In this document: positions 55,823 through 64,000 of the stretch, piece by piece
How the letters are laid out: each line of letters begins with the position of its first letter
How positions within the stretch are numbered: position 1 is the first letter of the stretch
Assembly (NCBI GenBank): GCA_903813345.2
Contig: CAIIXF020000006.1
Span: forward strand, 21,087,936 to 21,151,935
Length of the DNA: 64,000 bases
Direction of reading: 5' to 3'
From: Owenia fusiformis
Taxonomy: Eukaryota; Annelida; Polychaeta; Sabellida; Oweniidae
The notes under the pieces: model-generated
Database searches by the model: none
What the model was told of the DNA's origin: nothing
The model's input: the letters and a program-made list of their open reading frames with translations, nothing else
Translations under genes and position numbers: made by a program

Positions 55823-55873
55823 AATTCAAACTTTTGTCACCTATGGAATTGCCAAACTACACTGGAACCTGTT
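55823..55873 (-). repeat. Right terminal inverted repeat
   Basis: Inverse of AACAGGTTCCAGTGTAGTTT, pairing with 42629-42679. Confidence 0.75.
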
Positions 55874-56834
55874 AACAACTGTACAGGGCTCACTCCACCT
55901 TTTGTGATGATGCAATTTCACTTGTGCATAATCATTTATACCAAGAGGCTGTAAACACTTTGCGCCATGTCGTACATCATGATAATATTTGTTACGTTTC
56001 TGAGCAATTTCATCATGTACACACACACACACATTGCATATTTGGTATATTTGGTCTTAGTTTATCTGGTAACACAAGGACAGCAGTGCATGAAATAAGG
56101 ATTTTTTAACCTAGACATTTTGGCAGGCCAGCCAGATTTTAACCAGCCATATCATTTTTTCTCAGGCCAATTTTTGGCAGGCTGTTTCTTACTTCTCTGG
56201 CCAAAATTTTCATTTACCGTATTACTCCACAACCACTCTAAAACGAGATTTAGCTTAGTACAATATTACAAAGATCAAAGATAAAACTAATTCCATTGCA
56301 TGTCATGTATCATTCATGTATATCATACATCATCATACTACATACATATTATTCATGGTCTTTATCTAAATTGTCCAAAACATATTTGAGCTGGGCATCT
56401 AAATTTCTTTCACTTAGTTCCTTTGCTTCCTGGGTTCAAGTTTCCTTTTAAATAAAAAGAGTATGCACTTTAAATAGACATCTAATTGTTAGATGTTATT
56501 ATGTTATTAATAGAATACCACCAACACAAAAATGTATTATTTACTGGCATCACTTCTGCTCAACGGTCATGATTGTGTGAATGAATTTACTATGATACCC
56601 AGAACTACTGGTTGTTCATTAGGCACTAATCTATATTATTTGGATAAGAGTGTAATTAATGTTATTCCTTGACACAATGTTCAGCTTCATTTGCACCCAC
56701 TCAACAAGGCAATCGTCCACATCTTCAGAAGGTATGATGTTGGAGAAGTGTTGTGTAAGTACTTTGACCTCTTAATTCCTATATTCTACAATAATAGTGA
56801 AATGTTTTGTGAAAGTTCATTCAAATGGAGTTAA
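55874..56834. other. No supported feature
   Basis: Between the 13.2-kb element and gypsy 3. Contains a short CA run at 56021 and no accepted frame. Confidence 0.5.
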
Positions 56835-58620
56835 TCATCTGTTCAATAATTGACTGACTGATCTTGGAATATGGACAATGTTTTGAGGTTTGATTGACCC
56901 ACCTTTGAGCTCTTCTTTAGTGTTGGGCCAATTTTTAAGATTGGCAATAGTGGTGGCTTGTATAACATCAAGGGCAGCATTTGTAGGATTCAGATCATCT
57001 ACAGTTACAGTTACTGTCATTTTTGCTTGAAACATTTCTGGCGCGCTAGAAATTCCAAATGGCAATCGCTTGAAAAAGAATCTACCCCACGGAGTAATGA
57101 ATATGGGAAGTTTTGCGCTCTCACAATCAAGTGGGATCTGCCAAAAACCAGACGTAGCATCCAAGCTGGAAAACACTTGGCTACCTTACAACTGGCCAAG
57201 TATGTCATCATTCGTTGGTATAACAAACTTTTCGCGCTTAACTGCACTGTTGAGCTTTTTCAGATCCACACAAACCCTGACTTTATCAGTATTTTTCTTT
57301 GGTACAACCATGATTGGAGCAGTCCATGGTGTTGGCTCATCTTCTTTCTCAATGATGGCAAGCAATAACATGCGGTCAAGCTCTTCTTTAACTTTGGGCA
57401 TTAATGGAAACGCTATACGACGGGGTGCAGACACATTGTACGGCTCTATATCATCAAAAACTTGAATTTTCACCGGCTCGCATTTTAACAACCCGTGATC
57501 TCCAAAAACAGACTCATTTGATACAGAATCAACAGATGAATGGCTTATTAAGCCCATGACTTCAGACACCGCACGTGCCAAAAGGCTACTTGTCTTACTA
57601 CGGATAACACATACTCTAAATTTGAAGTTCCTACCTTTATGCTCAGTTGAAGCCACAAATTGGCCAAGTACATCTAGTTTCACACCCGGAGACACAACCG
57701 AGTCATTTTCAACATGGTCAATACGAATCGGGCAATATAGAATATGCATTTTCAAACTTTTGTGACAATGGTTGTGACATAAAATCTCACCAATGAAGAA
57801 ATCTGAGGATACAGAACATGAACAGGTACATGCATGACCAGGTGAGGTTGTATCAGTTAAATCGTGATGTGGGACTTCATACCCATAAGAATCTACTTCA
57901 CTAATGGAAGGCTTGGAAGACTGACAGACTTTCGAAAAATGGTTTAATTTCAAACATTTATTGCATTTCCGACCTCTAGCTGGACATGACCCATTCTTGT
58001 GATAAGTATAGCCACAAAATTTGCAGGGATGGGACGTGGAGGGAGTAAAAGGACTTTGATCCAAATTTTTCTGAGACTGGTTTATAGGACTCTTTGGAGT
58101 ATTACTGTATACATGATTTACATCGCTACTTACACTACCATGTGATTGCCTGACCAGTTCATTTTGTCGTATTTTCTCTTGAACATAGTCAAGTGTCAAT
58201 TCTTTGGAAAGCTGCTGAAGTTCCAATTTATTTGATAGTTCTTTATCAGCCATGCCAATCATCAACTGATCACAAATTTCCTCATCTGAAATGAAACTTA
58301 CAATGTTCTGATAAACGATGTAATTCCCTAATATATTGTTCAGCCGTCTCAGAATCCTTTTGCATTTATTGATGAAAAGTTTTACATTCAGAGACAACAT
58401 TTCTACAAGGGAAGAAATAACTGTCAAATGCCTTCTTTACCTCTTACGTTTTTTCTCATCCAGAGGTAATGTCCTGAATATTAAATCAGCTTTTTCCCCC
58501 ATCAAGTATAACAATGTATTTATCCGTACGTCCTGATCCTCTTTCCATCCAAACAGTCCACAATTTCGGTTCAGTAAAATCAAATGTTTCCGGTGGCTGT
58601 ATTCCATTAAACTTCGCCAT
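56835..58620 (-). pseudogene. Ty3/gypsy element 3: gag, protease region, start of RT
   Basis: From the right: gag starts near 58620 (MAKFNGIQPPETFDFTEPKL), shifts frame at WKEDQDVRINTLLYLMGEKA, and again before 58427. The 57186-58427 frame then runs through DEEICDQLMIGMADKELSNK, zinc knuckles (CKFCGYTYHKNGSC, CNKCLKLNHFSKVC), a protease-like region without a clear D-T/S-G, and the RT start (PTPWTAPIMVVPKKNTDKVR, VCVDLKKLNSAVKREKF). A TAA at 57183-57185 interrupts RT before SSLDATSGFWQIPLD and RLPFGISSAPEMFQ. After that RT is lost and a short segment ending at 56835 looks like a fusion to later sequence. No YxDD, RNase H or integrase. Inactive. Confidence 0.85.
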
Positions 58621-58653
58621 GATAACGTTCCACACATACACTATCAAAAGCAC

Positions 58654-58664
58654 TTTAATCTGAC
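58654..58664 (-). other. Primer binding site of gypsy 3
   Basis: TGGTGTCAGAT on the minus strand, ~40 bp upstream of gag; same as in gypsy 1. The LTR should follow to the right, where the hAT element is inserted. Confidence 0.5.
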
Positions 58665-58769
58665 ACCATATGATGTAATATACACTAATACACAGCTATA
58701 GCAACAAAGCAACAAGAATTCAATGTCAATTCCACATGTATTTAATCCATCCCATAATACGTTACACCA

Positions 58770-59479
58770 CAGAGGCGTAGCGTGGGTATTTTTTGAGAGT
58801 ACGCCACGAGTGAGCGAAGCGAACGAGTTCGAGGGGGGTTTGGGGGGGTTCTCCCCCAAGAAAATTTTAAAAAATGAGATTGCATTTGAAGCGTCCTGGG
58901 TCGGTTTGAAATACGAAATTCCGACTTAATCTGGACCAATTAAATGTAAATTATTAGTCATTTTTATCCAATATTTTATGATTACATGAACCCGTTTTAA
59001 AATAATGGCAAGACGAAATAGGTGCTTCTTGGAAATATAAACTCGTTGGCGTCATTTTATTGTTTATAACTGTATACTCATTGTTTATAAGTATAAACTA
59101 CGTTATAAGTAACTGTGAAACTGTCATATTAAACACGTATCACGTTCATTATAATATAAGGTTCACAAGCCTGTTTTTGGAGTTGGCGAATTTTTCAATG
59201 ACTCTTTCGACATTCATATCTTTGGAACAGTCTCTGTGAATATGAAGCAACGCCAAGGCACTCAACCGGTCCTCGTCCATTGTCGATCTGAGATAAGTTT
59301 TAAGCCTTTTCAGAGCACTAAAGCTTCTTTCAGCACAACAGAAACTGTTGCTATAATCTTACTATTTAAGATCTATCCAGTATTTATAAGTGCGGGGCAA
59401 TTCATTATAAAAAATCATTTTTCTCTCAAATTTGAGAGTACGCAATGGCGTTTTTTGCTTATATGACGCTACGCCATTG
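58770..59479. mobile_element. Deleted hAT element CAGAGGCGTAGCGT, 5-bp flanks
   Basis: Left CAGAGGCGTAGCGTGGGTAT and inverted right CAATGGCGTAGCGTCATAT. CACCA lies on both sides (58765-58769 and 59480-59484). It retains a transposase C-terminus on the minus strand. The left part has CGAACGAG/GAGCGAAGCG-type words and a G-run. Confidence 0.75.
59149..59346 (-). pseudogene. hAT transposase C-terminal dimerisation region
   Basis: The minus-strand frame reads CCAERSFSALKRLKTYLRST, then MDEDRLSALALLHIHRD, ending in a stop at 59149-59151. A.ERSFS.L.R.K..LRS followed by RL..L.L..I is the hAT C-terminal (hATC) dimerisation motif. Only these ~65 codons survive; the catalytic domain and BED finger are gone. 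The frame itself is clean, so deletion, not point decay, disabled the gene. It lies between TIRs in the expected orientation. Confidence 0.85.
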
Positions 59480-59484
59480 CACCA

Positions 59485-60330
59485 TCCTTAAAGTCGCTTA
59501 GCGAAACACATTCCAGATTTCATCAATATCAATAAGATATAAAGTTACCGCCAAGAAAGAATTTGGGCCAAAAAGCCCAAAAACAGTCGGCCTTTCTGGT
59601 CATTACTGGGCCTTTAAAGATCTTACATTTTAATTTTAGTCCAAATATTGAAGAAAATGGGCCTCCAATTTCCCCCCTTTTTCTATTGAATGCCCATGCT
59701 CTCCCATATTTTTTTTGGGATGTGTTTCAATACTGTTCATTGTCGACTGGTAATTTATACATAACGCTATAGTTAGTAAGTTTAATAGAGAATAAACTTT
59801 ATTCAAGCATCTTAAGAAGATGGACTTAAGAGCAATAAGTAATAAGTCATAAGTGAAACAGGTAAAGATACATAACATAGTACATTGGATCAGTTCAATA
59901 TATAAAGTAGGGGTGTTAGCATACATTGAAACATCCTTTCCTTTCTGAAGTTTCTGAATCAAGATGTTCAGAAAATAAACTCAAGTATATGTATTACAAA
60001 TAATCTGATTCATGACATCAATATGTATGATTGCATGGGAAATAAAAGATTAAATCCGTTTTTTTAGTGAGTGAGCAGAAAATTTAAATTGTACTTAAAA
60101 TAATTCTAATCTGATAACTATTTTCCTTAAGGCTAGACTGTTTTTAACTTTTGATAAGAAAAACTGTAACTTATGTAATAGCTCATCACAGTATCATGCA
60201 ATGTTTTTATGTCACATATGGCATGTGTTTAATACCTCACATTTTCAGATATAATTACAATTTAACATACCTGAGTTATTTGAATTCAAATCATTTCATT
60301 TTGATTGCAAAAGTTCATGTTAAGATAAAA
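59485..60330. other. No supported feature; may include LTR of the next gypsy fragment
   Basis: AT-rich sequence left of a gypsy pol tail in its transcription direction, so a 3' LTR could lie here; I could not define its ends. Confidence 0.4.
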
Positions 60331-60681
60331 TTATTTAGTAACATAGTCCCTTAAATATGCAGGTGCATTCCTAGTACGCAGTGGTCTAGGTTGAATAACT
60401 GGTTTGACTATATTTCCAGTAGGAACACTTTCTATGTCCAGATTAACTTCAGGCACTTGAGACTCAGAATTGAGAGTAGGGAGTTGAGGTTGATTAATTG
60501 GAATGTCAGGTTGTTTGCGCATATGAACGTTCATCAAGTCGTTTTTGAACAGTTGCTTTCTTCCAAGAATGTTCACCCAATTTGAATGGTTGCATTCTTA
60601 CAGAATCACCTTCATCGAGTGGATTTAAGTTTTTTGCATTTTTATTAAAGTAAACTTCTTGATCTACCCTTTTCAACATGA
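60331..60681 (-). pseudogene. Ty3/gypsy pol C-terminal tail, element 4
   Basis: On the minus strand VDQEVYFNKNAKNLNPLDEG and SVRMQPFKLGEHSWKKATVQ match the small domain after integrase (R/K-rich beta-barrel with W..A.V). A frameshift leads to ESQVPEVNLDIESVPTGN and the ending RPLRTRNAPAYLRDYVTK, typical of gypsy pol termini. It lies upstream of gypsy 3 in transcription direction, so it belongs to a separate copy. The rest of that copy is not in the window. Confidence 0.7.
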
Positions 60682-60689
60682 TTTTCTTT

Positions 60690-61640
60690 GAAATTTTCCA
60701 ATTTTATGCAATTAATTCAATATGGGATAACCATATCATTATATATATCGTATTAATATTTTATTGTATTTTATTTACCAATTTACCTCAGTGTAAAGCT
60801 GCTTGTGTCTGCTTGAAACCCGGGCTTGAGATTGGATTTTCAGCAAAAATCAAACAAATTGTTCCATCAAACTAGTCGTCGTTATCGTCCATAAATAAAT
60901 CAGGCATCTGTCAGATGCACTTGGAACGGCTTATTGATAGTAAGTATCGATCTATCAACTCAAATACGGCAAGATTCATCATTAAATAGACAGAACAATA
61001 ACGAAATGTACAGAAAACTGAAATTTCATGTTGACCGGAAATTGTTGAAAATCTCTACCGGATTACGTTACAAGCGACGTCCTATTGGTCAATTCACATT
61101 GGCGCTAACGTAGCCATCTTTAAAACTCCAAATTTTGTCAATAGTCAAATGCAGTAAGTAATTATTAAAAATTAGGGCTATAAATCGAAAATGTGCTCGC
61201 ATAAAATCATTTTCTGGTATCTCTAGTATTGCCTCGAACGCTTTTTGCGTCAATTCGTGCTAAATTGAAGATTTGTTTGTATGAATGCGGGAAACAAAAA
61301 ATTCATCGAAATTAACAGTTTTCCAGCGTTCATTTCTTTATTAATGGTCCGATTTTAATGATCATACTCATTTTTGTGGGGAAGGATATGCTTAATCTCT
61401 ATGGAAAAAATCAGGTCAATCAATGCGCTAGATCAAAAGATCCTGCGAGCGAAGTGCATTTTACACTTACTCTGTTAACGTACAGACGCCGGGGGTCATT
61501 TCCAAAAATTTCTAGCTTGTAATATAAAACTTACTAAACTTGTTTATATGATCGAATATGAATATTTATTGATCAGTGGCAATAAAATAAGACCCAAAAG
61601 TACAAAAACCTGAATAACTAATCACAGACTGTCTTCACCT
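60690..61640. other. No supported feature
   Basis: Mixed AT-rich sequence; no frame, TIR or repeat that I can support. Confidence 0.5.
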
Positions 61641-63229
61641 GTAAATCTGATTGTATTTCAGATCCTTCATTTTTTCGGTCCATGTCAAACCATCTACGAG
61701 TTTTCTGGCATACCTTTTAGCACCAATATTTTTCAAAGTAGAAATGTATTGTTCAAGGGGGCATCCTTTAGGTAATTTATCAACTGTCATAGATATGGAA
61801 ATATATTTGGGATCAGTGCGACTGATCCAAAGTTCAGTATGAGCTGATTTGCATCTTGGAACGCATTATTTTTACTGTGTAGGGGCTCCACATATGCCAT
61901 GTTGATATGATGTCCAAATATGGGCTCAAATTCAGACCTTGATTTACTACTGGATATGAATTCTAAAATTTTCTGCCGACTTAGGCCTTTGAGTTTTCTT
62001 TTAGCTAACTGTTGTGGTGCCTGCATTTGATGTGGCTGTTATACTCGCGGTGCTTGCTGCATTTGTGGTATATGTTGCCCTTCCGGTGCTTGTTGCATTT
62101 GTAGTGCTTGTTGATCTTGAGGTGCTTGCTGCATTTGCGGTGCTTGTTGCACTTGTGGAGCATGTTGCACTTGTGGTGCATATTGCCCTTCCGGTGCTTG
62201 TTGTCCTTTTTGGACTTCTTGCATTTGTGGTGCCTGTTGGCCTTGAGGTGCTTGCTTTCCTGTGGATCTTGCTGTTGTCCCGATTGCTGATTTGGTGGAG
62301 GGGCTTGCTGATTGGCTGGTGAAGGTAGGCCTTGCAAACCCTGGTCCCCCAATATCACCATGACTATTTTGCTGACGCTGCTGTAAGTTTGCTCACTTCG
62401 TAGAAAAGCGATAAAATATCTATAAACAGTGGTCAAACTTTGGTTGCGCTTCCTATTGTCTCTGTACCCACGCTTAAGGGGCCCTATAATGGCTAGACTC
62501 CAATTTTCCCAGATAAAGACATTATATTGCATATAATGTTTATAAGTTTTTTTTGATTCTGCTGAATATTTATCTTCTAATTACAGTGTATTTTTCATTT
62601 AAAGAAAGTGCATTACTAGAATGTTCTTATTCTCTGATATATGTTTAACAATTACCTTGAACAAGAGATCTTGCATCTTCACATCAGCCCAAAACTGATC
62701 AGGGTCTAGATCAGTTTCATGACATCCTGACTAAGGTTGTATAATGTCAGCATCTACAGTTATAGAATCAAGATATTGCATGATATGTATTTCATGGAAG
62801 CAAGATTTTTTACATATGTCTGACAGTGCAAAACTTTTCTGGGAAATGCAAGTGATCTGACTCTTTCCCAATTGTTCCAACTATTTTATCAGATCTGTTA
62901 ATTTACAAGAGACTAATTTTGCTGGAAAGATTTTTGATTTTTTGGCTCTAAAATATTGGCTTTTTTAGAAAATTAGAAAAATATTAGAAAATATGGACCC
63001 ATTTTTTTTATAATCGAGGCTCAATTTTCCAAAAATGAGGCATACTCATGAAATTGAGATCCTTACTTCATGTACTTACCACATACAGCAAAGCATTGTT
63101 TTTTGACAAGATCTCATATAAGTACCTCAGGATGGTAACCACAGATGTTGCAGTAGAATTCCTAATCGTTTTGACACAGAGCCATGTATGACATTCTCTA
63201 TGGGAAAGCGTGTAATCCTTGCACCACTT
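61640..63229 (-). pseudogene. Gln/Pro-rich gene of unknown family, probably broken
   Basis: Exons 63080-63229, 62656-62730 and 62039-62380 join in phase 0. They encode KWCKDYTLSHRECHTWLCVK...ILSKNNALLYV, then SGCHETDLDPDQFWADVK, then QRQQNSHGDIGGPGFARPTF leading into ~15 imperfect repeats of QQAPQMQ/QQAPEGQ type. A TAA at 62039-62041 ends this. The same frame continues beyond it as LKGLSRQKILEFISSSKSRS and GHHINMAYVEPLHSKNNAFQ; after one frameshift near 61795 come VDKLPKGCPLEQYISTLKNI and RYARKLVDGLTWTEKM to a stop at about 61640. The style after the repeats resembles lineage-expanded uncharacterised invertebrate proteins. Either a 160-aa protein ends at the TAA or a longer gene is mutated. 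The upstream start is not in view. Confidence 0.5.
62039..62290 (-). repeat. Coding minisatellite (QQAPQM repeats)
   Basis: Units of 15 or 21 bp, consensus CAACAAGCACCACAAATG on the minus strand, about 15 copies. All three forward frames stay open for long stretches because of the repeat, which creates a misleading Lys/His/Cys frame. Confidence 0.8.
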
Positions 63230-63235
63230 CTATCT

Positions 63236-64000
63236 ACTTCTGCTTTTACACTGGCACTGTTAAGGAAAATTGGCTGTTATTGTACAACATGCACAAAGTG
63301 TCAGTATAAGGGAATCGTTGTAGTTGTATAACCCCTCTCTCGATTCTTGGTATCTGTACACATTTTTGCACTGTTTACACCTCTTCATGAAAACTTGAAC
63401 TCCTGTAGACGTGTAGGAACTTTGTGAAAATAAGGAATTTAAAGTCCCGAGAGGTATGAAGACAAGTTATATACCAAATTAAAGCTAGAGACCTCTAATT
63501 CAAGGATCTGATATTAATTTCTTCCTAATGTGCCTCCGTTGCTATGGAAAAGGGATGCAAAGGACACGCCCACTTTTCAAATCTCATAATAAGTGGTTAA
63601 TACATTTTGGATTGTTATTCTTTTGTTTCCTAACCAATCTTTACTTTATTGGTATCAAAGGTAGCAGAATGAAATTATATCTAATTTATTTTCTAATAAT
63701 GTTTTTCTAGTAAACTATTAATGATTGTCACACAGAATATTGTTTGTATTGCCTAAACGGGAGTTTAGTTTTCTGTGCCCTTCCAATCTTTATTAGAGTT
63801 TCCTATGGCAAAGCTGAAAATACTTACAAGCATATATATGGAAGTATTTCATCAAGATAATTGATTTAATAGTTTAGGTGGGGGTTTAAAAAATGCCACA
63901 AAAACATTCTAATGATAATCGAATGTTGCCCCACCAATTTTTTTTTTATCTTGACGTGTTACTGAAACATATAACGTCCTTGTTGGCCTATGCCTTGAAG
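63236..64000. other. No supported feature
   Basis: No exon, repeat or element end recognised up to the window edge. Upstream exons of the Gln-rich gene may lie beyond it. Confidence 0.5.

Larger units (their letters stand above)
42629..55873. mobile_element. 13.2-kb element with AACAGGTTCCAGTG inverted ends
   Basis: 42629-42679 (AACAGGTTCCAGTGAAGTTT, later TTTGACAAAAGT) is matched by the inverse of 55823-55873 (AACAGGTTCCAGTGTAGTTT, later GTGACAAAAGT), about 38 of 50 positions by eye. Inside each end is an array of TGTCTGAATTCAGACA palindromes. The interior holds two spliced gene models, a CCCTTTC MITE, a TTAA MITE and foldbacks. AACA borders both outer sides but is ambiguous. I do not recognise the superfamily. 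Confidence 0.7.

Noticed and set aside
56958-57465. Plus-strand open frames over gypsy 3
   Set aside because: They are antisense to clear RT motifs and have no content of their own.
62005-62532. Open frame rich in Lys, His and Cys (KCNKHRKG-like)
   Set aside because: It is the off-frame reading of the Gln-rich minisatellite; the QQAPQM frame joins upstream exons in phase and this one does not.
63080-63229. Alternative frame with FYCNICGYHPEV, zinc-finger-like
   Set aside because: It has stops on both sides and does not meet the splice phase; the other frame is open for 50 codons and joins the next exon.

Overview
The window is AT-rich nuclear DNA of an animal. Its genes are split by GT-AG introns, there is one clear conserved host gene, and it is crowded with Ty3/gypsy, LINE, hAT, mariner/pogo, TTAA-type and foldback elements. 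Repeat style (ACATGTACATGT runs, arrays of ATGGCCACCA-type satellite, many MITEs) suggests a marine invertebrate, perhaps a mollusc; that is inference and no species is claimed.

Layout. 1-1.47 kb: satellite with a 604-bp higher-order unit. 1.8-7.3 kb: exons of a minus-strand, zinc-finger-like gene of a lineage-expanded type, its introns holding a TTAA MITE and a 2.5-kb TIR element. 7.8-8.5 kb: hAT-like element. 9.36-13.78 kb: two mirror-image copies of one element, each carrying the same hAT MITE, one also split by a mariner. 14.2-15.1 kb: foldback DNA with paired MITEs. 15.4-15.7 kb: tRNA-derived SINE. 16.19-24.24 kb: FBXL6 (F-box/LRR, 10 exons, 575 aa), the only confidently named host gene. 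24.4-33.1 kb: non-coding sequence with MITEs, a tRNA-like gene and one orphan exon. 34.0-37.8 kb: broken gypsy element 1. 38.4 kb: PIF1-like helicase first exon. 39.2-42.6 kb: LINE ORF1 remnant fused to gypsy element 2 with its LTR. 42.63-55.87 kb: a 13.2-kb inverted-repeat-bounded element that I could not place in a known superfamily. 56.8-58.7 kb: gypsy element 3. 58.8-59.5 kb: deleted hAT with a transposase tail. 60.3-60.7 kb: gypsy pol tail. 61.6-63.2 kb: minus-strand Gln-rich gene, probably broken.

The best candidate for something undescribed is the 13.2-kb element. It has ~50-bp imperfect terminal inverted repeats (AACAGGTTCCAGTG), and inside each end lies an array of the perfect 16-bp palindrome TGTCTGAATTCAGACA (9 copies left, 11 right). 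Between the arrays are two small spliced gene models, one on each strand, whose exon phases agree, plus younger MITEs nested inside. The palindromes look like subterminal binding sites for an element-encoded protein; that role is inference. All exon models come from reading splice signals and phases by eye, without transcripts or database searches.
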